A stretch of DNA of 64,000 nt from Salinisphaera orenii subsp. orenii MK-B5 (GTDB taxonomy: Bacteria; Pseudomonadota; Gammaproteobacteria; Nevskiales; Salinisphaeraceae), in contig NZ_AYKH01000041.1 in assembly GCF_003788635.1 (NCBI RefSeq), positions 1 through 64,000 on the forward strand, read 5' to 3'. Position numbers and translations under genes: made by a program. Numbering within the stretch: position 1 is the stretch's first letter; every line of letters starts with the position of its first letter. Positions 18,523-27,467 of this stretch are shown piece after piece. Below the pieces are notes generated by a model that was given only the letters and a program-made list of their open reading frames with translations, did no database searches and was not told the origin of the DNA.

Positions 18523-19116
18523 CTAGAGGCGGCCCTTGGTCGACGGCATCGCGCCCTCGGCGCGCGCGTCGCCGGCCACGGCCATGCGCAGCGCGCGTCC
18601 GAAGGCCTTGAACAGGGTCTCGGCGATATGGTGCGCGTTGTCACCCTTGAGGCTGTCCATGTGCAGGGTGATCGCGCCGGCGCTGGCCACGCCCTGGAAG
18701 AACTCGCGCACGAGCTCGACGTCGAAGGTGCCGATCTTGTCGCGCGTGAACGCGGCGTCGAAGAACAGCCCCGGCCGGCCCGACAGATCGACGACGACCC
18801 GCGACAACGCCTCGTCCAGGGGCACGTAGGCGTGCCCGTAGCGCGTGATGCCGCGCTTGTCGCCCACGGCCTCGGCTAGCGCCCGGCCCAGACACAGGCC
18901 CACGTCCTCGACCGTGTGGTGGTCGTCGATGTGGGTGTCGCCGGCCGCGCTCAGCTCGATGTCGATCAGCCCGTGGCGGGCGATCTGGTGGAGCATGTGA
19001 TCGAAAAAGCCGACACCGGTACCGCCGGTGAAGGCGCCGCTACCGTCCAGGTCGATCTCGAGTCGAATATCGGTTTCGGCCGTCGCGCGTGCGATCGTGG
19101 CCCGTCGCGAAGTCAT
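18523..19116 (-). CDS. hisB: Imidazoleglycerol-phosphate dehydratase
   Basis: Mn-dependent dehydratase of histidine synthesis. From the ATG at 19116 it is 197 aa, the normal length of the monofunctional form (no phosphatase domain); a TTG at 19131 is a less likely start. Metal-binding motifs are present: [26 protein letters not shown] and [13 protein letters not shown]. It is the first gene of the minus-strand group hisB-hisH-hisA-hisF. hisG, hisD and hisC are not in the window; hisI and hisE lie separately at 24 kb. Confidence 0.96.
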   Translation of the reverse strand: MTSRRATIARATAETDIRLEIDLDGSGAFTGGTGVGFFDHMLHQIARHGLIDIELSAAGDTHIDDHHTVEDVGLCLGRALAEAVGDKRGITRYGHAYVPLDEALSRVVVDLSGRPGLFFDAAFTRDKIGTFDVELVREFFQGVASAGAITLHMDSLKGDNAHHIAETLFKAFGRALRMAVAGDARAEGAMPSTKGRL

Positions 19117-19212
19117 GGTAGTCGCTTTCAAAGCTGTCGATTCACCCCGTCAGACGGCGGATAATACGCCGTTTGCGCCGGTCACGCGAATGGCCGCGGG
19201 CGCCCGCGTCGC
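19117..19212 (-). promoter_or_regulatory. Likely promoter region of hisB
   Basis: The 96 bp between dtd and hisB contain a -10-like TATTAT on the minus strand at about 19161-19166, 45 bp before the hisB start. I see no good -35 and no histidine-rich leader peptide that would indicate attenuation. Confidence 0.3.
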
Positions 19213-19650
19213 CTAGCTGGCAAGCCAGAACGTGACCGGCCCGTCGTTGACCAGCTCGACCTGCATGTCGGCGCCGAAAACGCCCGTGGCCACGGGCGTG
19301 TGCGCGGCCGCAAGGGCGGCGGCGAAGACGTCGAAGAGCCCGGCCGCGCGTTCGGGCGGGCAGGCGGTGGAAAAGCCCGGCCGCGTGCCGCGACGGGTGT
19401 CCGCGGCGAGCGTGAACTGGGGCACGGCGAGCACCGCGTGGCCGCCCGCCGCGGCGCTGACGTTCATGCGGCCGTCGGCGTCGGCGAACAGGCGGTAGCC
19501 GAGCACGCGCTCGGCCAGCCGCCGGGCTCGGGCGTCGTCGTCCTCGGGCACCGCGGCGACCAGCGCGAGTATGCCGCGGTCGATGGCGGCCACTTGCTCG
19601 CCGTCGATGCACACCGCGGCGCGGGACACGCGCTGGATCAGCGCGATCAT
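19213..19650 (-). CDS. dtd: D-aminoacyl-tRNA deacylase
   Basis: Dtd removes D-amino acids (and glycine) mischarged on tRNA. The 145 residues equal the E. coli length and start MIALIQRVSRAAVCIDGE. The C-terminal motif NDGPVTFWL contains the Gly-cisPro element that enforces chiral proofreading. The other signature, normally SQFTLAADT, reads PQFTLAADT here. Its ATG overlaps the stop of the homoserine kinase gene (ATGA), so the two are translationally coupled. Confidence 0.95.
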   Translation of the reverse strand: MIALIQRVSRAAVCIDGEQVAAIDRGILALVAAVPEDDDARARRLAERVLGYRLFADADGRMNVSAAAGGHAVLAVPQFTLAADTRRGTRPGFSTACPPERAAGLFDVFAAALAAAHTPVATGVFGADMQVELVNDGPVTFWLAS

Positions 19651-20600
19651 GACGGGATCAGCGGCGGCGCCTGTTCGCGATGGCGGCGCAGCAGGGCCTC
19701 GAACGGCGTCGGGTCGTGGACGTGCACGACGTCGCCGTCCATCGGGAAGTGGTAATCCACGAGCCGCGAGACCCAGAAACGCAGCGCCGCGGCCCGGAGC
19801 ATCGCCGGCCAGGCCCGGATCTCGGCGTCGGTCAGCGGCCGGCGGCGATGGTAGGCGCCCGCGAAGGCCGCCCAGTGATCCGGCAGGTGCCGGCGCTGGT
19901 CGTCGTAGGCCCAGTCGTTGCAGATCACGGCCAGATCGAACAGCAGATACTCCTGACAGGCGAAGTAGAAGTCGATGATGCCCGAGACCCGCTGACCCTG
20001 GAACAGGACGTTGTCGCGGAACATGTCGGCGTGGATGACCGCGCGCGGCAGGTCGACGTAGCAGGTCCGGGCGCAGTCGGACTGATAGGCGAGCTCGTCG
20101 TCGAGCAGCGTCCGCGTCTCGGTGTCCAGGCGCGTGCCCAGGCGCGCGCGGGCATCGCGCAGCCAGGCCAGATCCCGGGTGTTGTCCTGGGTCAGGCCGA
20201 AGGAGCGCACGGCACGGTGCATCTCGGCCACGACGCCGCCGAGCGAGCCGCACTGGGCCGGTTCCGGGCTCTCGATACTCGCGCCGGACAGCCGATAGAC
20301 CAGGGCGGCCGGGCGCCCGCGCACCTCGCTGAGAAAACCGCCGTCGTTACGGGCCACCGGGTGGGCCCCCGGCACGCCGTGTCCGGCGAGATGGTCCATG
20401 AGCTGCATGAAGAACGGCAGCGCCGCGGTGTCCACCTGCTCGAAGAGCGTGAGAACCCAGCGTCCGGTGGTGGTGTCCACGAAGTAGTTGGTGTTCGTGA
20501 TGCCGGCGGCGATGCCGCGGAAGTCCTCGAGTTCGCCGATGGCGTAATCCGCGAGCAGGGCGCGCAGATCGTCGTGATCGACCCGGGTGTACACCGACAT
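19647..20600 (-). CDS. thrB: Homoserine kinase, APH-fold type
   Basis: Phosphorylates homoserine to O-phosphohomoserine for threonine synthesis. The 317 residues belong to the aminoglycoside-phosphotransferase-like ThrB of Pseudomonas and relatives, not to the GHMP-type kinase of E. coli. Diagnostic motifs are GIAAGITNTNYFVDT near the N-terminus, the catalytic VIHADMFRDNVLF and the metal-binding GIIDFYFA. It is preceded by a TPR gene (TGATG overlap) and followed by dtd (ATGA overlap); no thrA or thrC is near. Confidence 0.93.
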   Translation of the reverse strand: MSVYTRVDHDDLRALLADYAIGELEDFRGIAAGITNTNYFVDTTTGRWVLTLFEQVDTAALPFFMQLMDHLAGHGVPGAHPVARNDGGFLSEVRGRPAALVYRLSGASIESPEPAQCGSLGGVVAEMHRAVRSFGLTQDNTRDLAWLRDARARLGTRLDTETRTLLDDELAYQSDCARTCYVDLPRAVIHADMFRDNVLFQGQRVSGIIDFYFACQEYLLFDLAVICNDWAYDDQRRHLPDHWAAFAGAYHRRRPLTDAEIRAWPAMLRAAALRFWVSRLVDYHFPMDGDVVHVHDPTPFEALLRRHREQAPPLIPS

Positions 20601-20938
20601 CAGTTTCTGCCTTCGCTGTCCCGCCTGCGCGCGCGCTTGAGAAAGACCCGCATTTCCTTGGCCGCCTGATTGTCGCCGCGGTCCTCGGCCACTGCGATCC
20701 CGCGTTCGAGCGCATCGATCGCCGCGTCCGTGTCACCGTGTTCCAGCAGGGCCCGGCCGTAGAGTTTCCAGGCGGCGGAATACTGCGGGTCCTGAGCGAC
20801 CGCCTCCGCCAGATGCGTGATCGCCGGACCGGTCTCGCCGGCCTGATACAGCAGCTCGCCGAGCGAGAAACGCAGCAGCGCCCCGTCGCGCCCCGCGGCG
20901 AGCATGTCCTCGAGTTGGTCGCGCATCCCCATGCGCAC
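20600..20938 (-). CDS. Small TPR-repeat protein
   Basis: A 112-residue cytosolic protein made almost wholly of two to three tetratricopeptide repeats: LRFSLGELLYQAGETGPAITHLAEAV, then AAWKLYGRALLEHGDTDAAIDALE, then a basic C-terminus (KRARRRDSEGRN). The repeats predict protein binding. It overlaps the thrB start by one base and follows trkH by 40 bp. Partner unknown. Confidence 0.85.
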   Translation of the reverse strand: MRMGMRDQLEDMLAAGRDGALLRFSLGELLYQAGETGPAITHLAEAVAQDPQYSAAWKLYGRALLEHGDTDAAIDALERGIAVAEDRGDNQAAKEMRVFLKRARRRDSEGRN

Positions 20939-20978
20939 AGTGTAACGGTCGCGCTGCGCCGCGCGGGAGAGAAATCGC

Positions 20979-22451
20979 TCAGTGGCGCCAGAAGGCGGGG
21001 GTCAGAATCACCAGCAGGGTGAACACTTCCAGCCGGCCCAGCAGCATCGCCAGGCACAGCACCCACTTGGCCAGCGCGGGCAGGCCGGCCATGTTCGATG
21101 ACACTTCGCCCAGGCCCGGACCCAGGTTGTTGATCGAGGCCGCCACCGCCGAGAACGCCGTCAGCTCGCTCAGGCCGGCGGCCAGCAGCACCAGGAACAT
21201 GGCCGTGAACACCGTCACGTAGACCGCGAAGAAACCCCAGACCGCCTGGATGACGCGGTCCGGGATCACCTTCGCGCCCATCTTGATCGGGATCTCGGCG
21301 TTGGGGTGAACCAGGCGGGTGATCTCGCGCGTGCCCTGCTTGGCGAGCAGGATGAAGCGCACGACCTTCATGCCGCCCGTGGTCGAGCCCGCGCAGCCGC
21401 CCACGAAGCTGCCGAGCAGCAGCAGCATGGGCAGAAAGGTCGGCCAGACCGAATAGTCGGTGGTCGTGAAGCCGGTGGTGGTTCCGATGGCGACCACCTG
21501 GAACATCGACTTCACCATGGCCTCCGGCACGTTGACGTACGTGCCCGACAACAAAAGCACCCCGACGCAGACCGTGGTCGCGGCGAGGACCATGATCAGG
21601 AAGGTGCGCGTCTCCGAGTCGCGCCAGTAGGTCAGCGGATTGGCGCTGCGCCAGACGGTGAAGTGCATGCCGAAGCTGATCGAGCCCACCAGCATCGCCA
21701 CGATCGCCGCGAGCTCGATCACCGGGTTGTCGTGATGGCCCAGCGACAGGTCGTGGTTGGAGAAGCCGCCCGTGGCGATCGCCGAAAAGCCGTGACTCAC
21801 GGCGTCGAAGGCGCTCATGCCGGCCAGCCAGAACACCAGCGCGCACAGGGCCGTGAGCGAGACGTACAGATACCAAAGCGCCTTGGCGGTCTCGCGAATG
21901 CGCGGCGTCAGCTTGGAATCCTTGATCGGGCCGGGCGTTTCCGCGCGATAAAGCTGCATGCCACCCACGCCGAGCATCGGCAGCACCGCCACCGCGAGCA
22001 CGATGATGCCCATGCCGCCCATCCAGTGCAGCAGCTGGCGCCAGAACAGCACCGCATGCGGCAGCGTGTCCAGCCCGACCAGCACGGTGGCGCCGGTCGT
22101 GGTCAGCCCGGAGACCGATTCGAACACGGCGTCGGTGACGCTGATGTCGGGACGCTCGGCGAGATACAGCGGCACCGCGCCGAACAGGCTGAGCACCATC
22201 CAGAACAGCACCACGACCAGAAAGCCGTCGCGGACCTTGAGTTCGCGCTGAACGTGGCGGACCGGCCACCACGCGGCCGTACCGGTCGTCAGGGTGACCG
22301 CGAATCCGATGAGAAAGGCGTCGCTCTCGCCGTCGCCGTAGGCGAAACCCATGACCGCCGGCACCAGCATGCTGGTGGAGAAGATCATCAGCAGCAGGCC
22401 GAGCACCCGCTGGACGACCGCGAAGTAGTAGTTCAGCTGGAATGTCGCCAC
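20979..22451 (-). CDS. trkH: Trk-type potassium uptake membrane subunit
   Basis: Inner-membrane K+ translocating subunit of the Trk system. The 490 residues have about ten to twelve membrane segments with the repeated P-loop regions of the Trk/Ktr family (SVSGLTTTGATVL, FSAIATGGFSNHD, AIGTTTGFTTTDY, FVGGCAGSTTGGMKV). The gene starts 7 bp after trkA ends, so the pair is one unit with the NAD-binding TrkA gating it. Confidence 0.94.
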   Translation of the reverse strand: MATFQLNYYFAVVQRVLGLLLMIFSTSMLVPAVMGFAYGDGESDAFLIGFAVTLTTGTAAWWPVRHVQRELKVRDGFLVVVLFWMVLSLFGAVPLYLAERPDISVTDAVFESVSGLTTTGATVLVGLDTLPHAVLFWRQLLHWMGGMGIIVLAVAVLPMLGVGGMQLYRAETPGPIKDSKLTPRIRETAKALWYLYVSLTALCALVFWLAGMSAFDAVSHGFSAIATGGFSNHDLSLGHHDNPVIELAAIVAMLVGSISFGMHFTVWRSANPLTYWRDSETRTFLIMVLAATTVCVGVLLLSGTYVNVPEAMVKSMFQVVAIGTTTGFTTTDYSVWPTFLPMLLLLGSFVGGCAGSTTGGMKVVRFILLAKQGTREITRLVHPNAEIPIKMGAKVIPDRVIQAVWGFFAVYVTVFTAMFLVLLAAGLSELTAFSAVAASINNLGPGLGEVSSNMAGLPALAKWVLCLAMLLGRLEVFTLLVILTPAFWRH

Positions 22452-22458
22452 GGCGCGC

Positions 22459-23838
22459 TCAGACGTAGGACACGCCGACCTGGAACAGACGTTCCACGTC
22501 CGCCGTGTATTTCTTGTCGACGATGAACAGCATGACGTGATCGCCGGATTCGATCACCGTGTCGCGATGGCCCATCAGGACGTCGTCGCCGCGTGCGATC
22601 GCGCCGATGGTCGTGCCCGGGGGCAGCTTGATCTCGTCGATGCGCCGGCCGACCACGCGCGAGTCGGCCCGCTCGCCGTGGGCGATGGCCTCGATCGCCT
22701 CGGCCGCGCCGCGCCGCAGCGTGTGCACCCGAACCACGTCGCCGCGGCGCACGTGCGCCAGCAGGGCGGAGATGGTGGACTGCTTGGGCGAGATCGCGAT
22801 GTCGATCTGGGTGCCCGAGGACTCGATCAGGTCCACATAGGCCAGCCGGTTGATCAGCGACATCGCCTTGCGCGCGCCCAGGCGCTTGGCCAGCATGGCC
22901 GAGAGGATGTTGGCCTCGTCGTCGTTGGTGATCGCGCAGAACACGTCGACGTGCTCGATGTTCTCCTCGACCAGCAGCGACTCGTTCGCGGCGTCGCCCT
23001 TGAGCACGATCGAGCGGTTGACCTTCTCCGAGAGCCAGCCGGCCCGCGCCTGATTGTTCTCGATGATCTTGACCTGGCAGTGGTTTTCCAGCGCCAGCGC
23101 CAGCCGCAGGCCGATGTTGCCGCCACCGGCGATCATCACCCGCTTGACCGGCCGGTCGAGCTTGCGCAGTTCCCCGATCACCTTCTTGATGTCCCGCCGT
23201 GCGGCGACGAAGAACACCTCGTCATCGGCCTCGATGATGGTGTCGCCTTCCGGGATCAGCGGTTTGCCGCGCCGATAGATCGCCACCACGCGGGTGTCGA
23301 TGTCGGGGATGTGCTCGCGCAGGGTGCGCAGCTCCTGGCCGACGAGCGGCCCGCCGTAGTAGGCCTTGACGCCCACGACCTGCACCTTGCCGTCGGCGAA
23401 GTCCACCACCTGGAGCGCGCCCGGATACTCGATCAGCCGCTTGATGTAGTCGGTGACCAGCTGCTCCGGGCTGATGGTCATGTCGATCGGGATCGCATCC
23501 TGATGGAACAGCCGATCCTCGAGCAGATACTCGGCCGCCCGGATGCGTGCGATCTTGGTCGGCGTGTGGAACAGCGTGTAGGCGATCTGGCAGGCGATCA
23601 TGTTGGTCTCGTCGGTCGCCGTGACCGCGATGATCATGTCGGCGTCGTTGGCACCGGCATTGCGCAGAACGTCGGGATGCGAGGCATAGCCCTGCACCGC
23701 CTGGATATCGAGCCGATCCTGGAGCGGACGCAGCAGCGACTGGTCGGTATCGACGACGGTGACGTCGTTGGATTCGTGCGCGAGATTCTCCGCCAGTGTC
23801 GCACCGACTTCGCCCGCCCCCAGGATGATGATCTTCAT
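22459..23838 (-). CDS. trkA: Trk potassium uptake regulatory subunit
   Basis: Cytosolic NAD(H)-binding gating subunit of Trk. From the ATG at 23838 the protein is 459 aa (E. coli TrkA is 458) and starts [20 protein letters not shown], the first RCK Rossmann motif. A second RCK domain begins at [18 protein letters not shown], and each is followed by a TrkA-C domain. A longer in-frame reading upstream overlaps the divergent hisI and is rejected. In Pseudomonas trkA lies next to rsmB; here the his and thrB blocks separate them. Confidence 0.95.
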   Translation of the reverse strand: MKIIILGAGEVGATLAENLAHESNDVTVVDTDQSLLRPLQDRLDIQAVQGYASHPDVLRNAGANDADMIIAVTATDETNMIACQIAYTLFHTPTKIARIRAAEYLLEDRLFHQDAIPIDMTISPEQLVTDYIKRLIEYPGALQVVDFADGKVQVVGVKAYYGGPLVGQELRTLREHIPDIDTRVVAIYRRGKPLIPEGDTIIEADDEVFFVAARRDIKKVIGELRKLDRPVKRVMIAGGGNIGLRLALALENHCQVKIIENNQARAGWLSEKVNRSIVLKGDAANESLLVEENIEHVDVFCAITNDDEANILSAMLAKRLGARKAMSLINRLAYVDLIESSGTQIDIAISPKQSTISALLAHVRRGDVVRVHTLRRGAAEAIEAIAHGERADSRVVGRRIDEIKLPPGTTIGAIARGDDVLMGHRDTVIESGDHVMLFIVDKKYTADVERLFQVGVSYV

Positions 23839-23959
23839 GCCGCGCAACAGTAGAACGGGCCCTGTCCGCTTGCAACAGCCTGCAGGCGCACATCGGACGC
23901 TGTGTTCGCTGCACGATGCGCGTAATATGGACGCCTGTTCAACACCCTCGCGACAGATC

Positions 23960-24391
23960 GTGAACGACGACGTCAGCTCATCCCCCGAATCCGCCGACGG
24001 CCCGGCCTGGCTCGAGCACGTGGCCTGGGACGAACACGGCCTGGCGCCGGTGATCGCGCAGTCGGTGGACAGCCAGCGCGTGCTCACGCTGGCCTGGATG
24101 AACCGGGCCGCGCTCGCGGCGACGGTCGAGTCCGGCTTTGCAACCTACTGGTCACGTTCGCGTGCCAAGCTCTGGCGCAAGGGTGAGACATCGGGCAATC
24201 GGCAGCGCGTGGTCGAGATCCGGCTGGACTGCGACAACGATGCGCTGCTGCTGCGGATCGAACAGATCGGCGGCGCGGCCTGTCATACGGGGCGCGAATC
24301 CTGTTTCTTCCAGATCCACGACGACGGCGAATGGGTGACCCGGGACCCGGTGCTCATCGATCCCCAGGACATGTACGGTCTGCATGAGTGA
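23960..24391 (+). CDS. hisI: Phosphoribosyl-AMP cyclohydrolase
   Basis: Zn-dependent cyclohydrolase, third step of histidine synthesis. The 143-residue reading from GTG 23960 contains the family core: [51 protein letters not shown] and the Zn-binding [13 protein letters not shown]. An ATG at 23927 is an alternative start; neither has a good ribosome site. It overlaps hisE by 8 bp and is divergent from trkA across about 120 bp. Confidence 0.94.
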   Translation: MNDDVSSSPESADGPAWLEHVAWDEHGLAPVIAQSVDSQRVLTLAWMNRAALAATVESGFATYWSRSRAKLWRKGETSGNRQRVVEIRLDCDNDALLLRIEQIGGAACHTGRESCFFQIHDDGEWVTRDPVLIDPQDMYGLHE

Positions 24392-24722
24392 CAACGATAT
24401 TCTGAGCCGGCTCGACGCGGCGCTGGCCGCCCGGCGCGAGGCCGATCCCGACACCAGCTACACTGCCTCGCTCTATGCGGGCGGCGTGGCGCGCATCGGC
24501 GCCAAGATCCGCGAGGAGTCCGAGGAGGTGGTCGAGGCCGCCGCCGAGGACGACGACGTCCATTTGATCCACGAGGTCGCCGACCTGTGGTTCCATTGCA
24601 TGGTGCTGCTCGGCTCGCGCGGGCTCGACAGTGCCGCGGTGCAGGCCGAACTTGGACGACGCTTTGGCGTGTCCGGCATCGAGGAGAAGGCCGCCCGCCC
24701 GGCGTCCGACGGACACGAGTAA
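24384..24722 (+). CDS. hisE: Phosphoribosyl-ATP pyrophosphatase
   Basis: HisE hydrolyses PR-ATP to PR-AMP, second step of histidine synthesis. The 112-residue all-helical MazG-like protein has [30 protein letters not shown], in which EExxE and a later Asp (VADLWFH) bind Mg2+. hisI and hisE are separate overlapping genes here, unlike the fused hisIE of enterics, and are followed by tatABC as in Pseudomonas. Confidence 0.95.
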   Translation: MSDNDILSRLDAALAARREADPDTSYTASLYAGGVARIGAKIREESEEVVEAAAEDDDVHLIHEVADLWFHCMVLLGSRGLDSAAVQAELGRRFGVSGIEEKAARPASDGHE

Positions 24723-24736
24723 CAGACGAGGTAATC

Positions 24737-25030
24737 ATGATTGGTGGTATCAGTATCTGGCAGCTGCTCATTCTTCTGGTCATCGTGGTGCTGATATTCG
24801 GCACCAAGCGACTGCGCAACCTCGGCGGCGATCTCGGTTCGGCGCTCAAGGATTTCCGCGGCGCGATGAAGGACGGCGACGAGAACGACGAGACCACCGA
24901 GGACGCCCGCAAGCGCCCGGAGGACCCGCAGGTCGTCGACGAACTGGGCAAGACCAAGGCCAACACCGGCCCGGTGGAGGACGCCCATCAGCGCAACGCC
25001 AAGCGGGATGAGAGCGAGAACCGCGAGTAG
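24737..25030 (+). CDS. tatA: Sec-independent protein translocase subunit TatA
   Basis: Pore-forming subunit of the twin-arginine translocase, which exports folded proteins. The 97 residues show one N-terminal membrane span (about 5-22), the FGTKRLRN hinge with the conserved Phe-Gly, an amphipathic helix with [11 protein letters not shown], and a charged disordered tail. A GAGG ribosome site precedes the ATG. It lies 14 bp after hisE. Confidence 0.95.
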   Translation: MIGGISIWQLLILLVIVVLIFGTKRLRNLGGDLGSALKDFRGAMKDGDENDETTEDARKRPEDPQVVDELGKTKANTGPVEDAHQRNAKRDESENRE

Positions 25031-25045
25031 TCTCGCGCCACGGGA

Positions 25046-25447
25046 ATGTTCGATATCGGTTTCTGGGAACTGACAATACTGGCCGTCATCGGCCTGATCG
25101 TGCTCGGCCCCGAGCGCCTGCCCGTGGTCGCGCGCACGCTGGGGCTCTGGGTCGGGCGCGCCAAGGGCTATGTGCGCGGTATCACCAGCGAGCTCGAGCG
25201 TGAGGTCAGCGTCGACGAGCTGCGCGCCGACGTCCGGCGCACGCGCGAGCGCATCGAATCGGAGACGCGCGGGGCGATCGAGCCCGCACAGGACGCCCTT
25301 TCCCCCGAGCGGCCGTCGGTGAAGCCGAGCGACGACGCCGCCCGGGCTGGCACACGGTCGGATGCGGCCGGGGGCGGCGATGCGTCGGCGCGCGACGCGC
25401 CGACCGCCGATGACGGATCACGGAAGACGGATCGACCCAGCGAATGA
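25046..25447 (+). CDS. tatB: Sec-independent protein translocase subunit TatB
   Basis: Twin-arginine signal-binding partner of TatC. The 133 residues start MFDIGFWELTILAVIGLIVLG with the conserved Glu near residue 8 and the GPERLP hinge typical of TatB, then an amphipathic helix and a long polar tail. It follows tatA by 15 bp and overlaps tatC by 4 bp (ATGA). Confidence 0.95.
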   Translation: MFDIGFWELTILAVIGLIVLGPERLPVVARTLGLWVGRAKGYVRGITSELEREVSVDELRADVRRTRERIESETRGAIEPAQDALSPERPSVKPSDDAARAGTRSDAAGGGDASARDAPTADDGSRKTDRPSE

Positions 25448-26211
25448 GCCAGCAGACGCCGAGCGAGGAAGAACAGCCGCTGATGGCGCATCTGCTCGAG
25501 CTGCGCTCGCGCCTGCTGCGGATCGTGATCGGCATCGGCATCGTTTTCGTGCCGATGGCCTATTTCGCGCGCGATCTGTTCACGTTTCTCTCCGGGCCGC
25601 TTCTCGCGCACATGCCGGAGGGCAACAGCCTGATCGCGACCGGGGTCGCCGCGCCGTTTCTGGCGCCGTTCAAGCTGTCGATGCTGCTGGCGGTGGCGGT
25701 CTCGCTGCCCTGGACCCTTTACCAGATCTGGATGTTCATCGCGCCGGGACTCTACGCCCAGGAGCGCCGGCTGGTCACACCCCTGCTGGCCTCCAGCACC
25801 GGGCTGTTCTATCTCGGCATGGCGTTCGCCTACTACGCGGTGTTCCCCGTGGTGTTCGGGTTTTTCATCTCGGTCGCGCCCACGGGCGTGGCGGTGATGA
25901 CCGACATCTCGGCGTATCTGGATTTCGTGCTCGGCATGTTCCTCGCCTTCGGCATGGCCTTCGAGCTGCCGGTGGCGATCTTTCTGATCGTCTGGGCCGG
26001 CTTCGTCACGCCGCGCCAGCTCGCCAGCTATCGCGCCTATGTGCTGGTGGCGGCATTCGCTGTGGGCATGCTGCTGACGCCGCCGGACGTCATCTCGCAG
26101 ACGCTTCTGGCCGTGCCGGTCTATCTGCTCTACGAGGTCGGCATCTGGACCGCGCGGCTTTTCGTGCCGGGTGTGCGCGAGGTCGAGGCGCAGCAGGACG
26201 AGCAGCGCTAG
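25444..26211 (+). CDS. tatC: Sec-independent protein translocase subunit TatC
   Basis: Six-span membrane protein that binds twin-arginine signal peptides. The 255 residues align over full length with E. coli TatC: PLMAHLLELRSRLLR with the conserved Glu/Arg of the first cytosolic part, FIAPGLYAQERRL in the first loop, and GMLLTPPDVISQTLLA near the end. Its TAG stop codon shares its final G with the first base of a repeat element. Confidence 0.96.
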   Translation: MSQQTPSEEEQPLMAHLLELRSRLLRIVIGIGIVFVPMAYFARDLFTFLSGPLLAHMPEGNSLIATGVAAPFLAPFKLSMLLAVAVSLPWTLYQIWMFIAPGLYAQERRLVTPLLASSTGLFYLGMAFAYYAVFPVVFGFFISVAPTGVAVMTDISAYLDFVLGMFLAFGMAFELPVAIFLIVWAGFVTPRQLASYRAYVLVAAFAVGMLLTPPDVISQTLLAVPVYLLYEVGIWTARLFVPGVREVEAQQDEQR

Positions 26212-26504
26212 GCCTGTTAACACTTCATGCGGACGCCGCGTTGGAGACCTCAAATCGTGTTACGCGAGGCGCGAGTCACCGATCGTGGCGCGCCACGATC
26301 AAGACTGGCAACGCCGCAGCGCGCCCATGATTGTTTCATGGGCGGCCCAACCCTTCGGGCCAGGCGCTGTGGTGCGGCAATCCCGCGTTGGCGCAGAAGT
26401 TGGCGCAGAATGACTGCGCGGCGCGCACGACGCCTCGTCCTGCCGCCCCTGATCAATTTTTCAGGAAACGCCTGGCGCGGGCTCGCATGAGGTGTTGGCA
26501 GGCC
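26211..26504. repeat. Dispersed inverted-end repeat, copy A (294 bp, with insert)
   Basis: The ends form a terminal inverted repeat: the first 16 bases (GGCCTGTTAACACTTC) and the complement of the last 16 match at 13 positions, the three differences being C/T changes. The interior carries a perfect 20-bp palindrome at 26281-26300. About 190 bp of it aligns with copy B at 57989-58178; the extra ~104 bp lies after about 26325. It begins on the last base of the tatC stop codon and codes for no recognisable protein. It looks like a MITE-type or other non-autonomous element; GGCCTGTTAAC-type ends recall some IS5-family ends, but that is inference. Confidence 0.8.
26318..26426. repeat. Insert within repeat copy A with 12-bp tandem duplication
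   Basis: A segment of about 102 bp absent from copy B, flanked by 7-bp near-identical sequences AGCGCGC (26318-26324) and GGCGCGC (26420-26426). It holds a 9-bp perfect hairpin around 26322-26344 (CGCCCATGA and TCATGGGCG) and a perfect 12-bp tandem duplication GTTGGCGCAGAA at 26387-26410. The flanking repeats would fit an insertion into a copy-B-like ancestor, though deletion from B is also possible. Confidence 0.6.
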
Positions 26505-26602
26505 CTGGTGTCGTTCGTGTTCCGGGCCTACGGGTTAAGTGCGGGTTCATGGCACGGCGTTATGTTCCGCGTTGAATTCCATTCCGACACAGAGGCACCG
26601 CC

Positions 26603-27073
26603 ATGTTCAGGAAGACAGCGATCGCAATCGGGCTCGCCATGGCCGCCGGTGGCGGCAGCGCGATGGCCCAAGACAGCATGCAGAACAGCGGCGAGCGAAA
26701 CGCCGGCGCCGAACGTCAGACTCAGATGAGCGAAAGCGCGCTGCACACGCGCTTCGACGCGCTCGATGCCAACGGCGACGGCGTGCTCAGCCGGTCGGAG
26801 GCCGCCGACAGCGAGGAGGTCGCCGAGATCTACGATTCGCTCGACACGAGTGCGACGATCGAGGACCGCGAAAGCCAGAGCAGTCCCGGCGGCATCACCT
26901 TCGAGCAGTTCCAGGCCGGAATGCAGGCCCGCGGTGCCGGTGTGGTCGGCCCCGCGGTTTCCGGCGGCCAGACCTATATCATCATGCGCGACGGCACGCG
27001 TCGGCTGAAGGATCCGGACGCTCGGCCGGGCGGCGACAGGTCGCAGGATGCTGAAACCCGCTGGGACGAGTAG
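26603..27073 (+). CDS. Exported EF-hand protein
   Basis: A 156-residue predicted periplasmic or secreted protein. An Ala-rich signal peptide (1-22, cleavage after AMA) is followed by a polar region and one canonical EF-hand loop at residues 55-66 (DANGDGVLSRSE), with Asp55, Asn57, Asp59, Ser63 and Glu66 placed to bind Ca2+. A second, degenerate hand may lie near GGITFEQFQAG. The C-terminal part is Gly/Arg/Asp rich. No close family recognised; a calcium-binding envelope protein is the safe call. It stands alone between repeat A and a terminator. Confidence 0.78.
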   Translation: MFRKTAIAIGLAMAAGGGSAMAQDSMQNSGERNAGAERQTQMSESALHTRFDALDANGDGVLSRSEAADSEEVAEIYDSLDTSATIEDRESQSSPGGITFEQFQAGMQARGAGVVGPAVSGGQTYIIMRDGTRRLKDPDARPGGDRSQDAETRWDE

Positions 27074-27184
27074 TCACCGTCTGGCCGGCGCCGTATGCTG
27101 CGCTAGCGGTTCGACCGGCCGTGACGGGACACCAAGTCCACGCGCGGCGCGCGGCCGTTAGCTGATTTGATGCTTCGACGCATG

Positions 27185-27213
27185 AACGCCCGCGGCGTGC
27201 CGCGGGCGTTTCT
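27185..27213 (+). terminator. Rho-independent terminator of the EF-hand gene
   Basis: A perfect 11-bp stem (AACGCCCGCGG with CCGCGGGCGTT) with a 4-base loop, followed by TTTCTC. It lies 111 bp after the EF-hand stop codon. Confidence 0.82.
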
Positions 27214-27417
27214 CGTCGTGACGCCGATACTCGGCGAATCGGCGGAGTTTCCCATTCGATATCACGGTCGGCCCGTCACGGCTGCGGATCGCGTGCGGCA
27301 TCGAATAGGTGCGATGCGCACATGGCCGTTGTCGCGGCCGATATTCGTCCCGGCTCGGGCTGCGGCGGGAGGGTGCTCGATTCCGCGGATCGCCGGACGG
27401 CCCCGATAGCGGCCATG

Positions 27418-27445
27418 AAAAAACCCGGCGCATGGCCGGGTTTTT
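27418..27445. terminator. Terminator of the Gln-rich exported protein
   Basis: CCCGGC and GCCGGG form the stem with a 5-base loop; AAAAAA precedes and TTTTT follows, so it can act in both directions. It lies 23 bp beyond the stop codon of the minus-strand gene. Confidence 0.87.
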
Positions 27446-27467
27446 CGCGAGCAGTTAGGGCTTGAGA

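Larger units (their letters stand above)
27074..27467. other. 394-bp gene-free stretch with two terminators
   Basis: Between the EF-hand gene and the convergent Gln-rich exported protein I find no credible gene. The short open frames here have no conserved features. The stretch contains two strong hairpin terminators, one for each flanking gene, listed separately. Confidence 0.7.

Noticed and set aside
26240-26460. Similar translated peptides from repeats A and B that could suggest a shared small protein
   Set aside because: The likeness comes from nucleotide identity of the repeat; the frames have no common start, differ by indels and include the insert in A.
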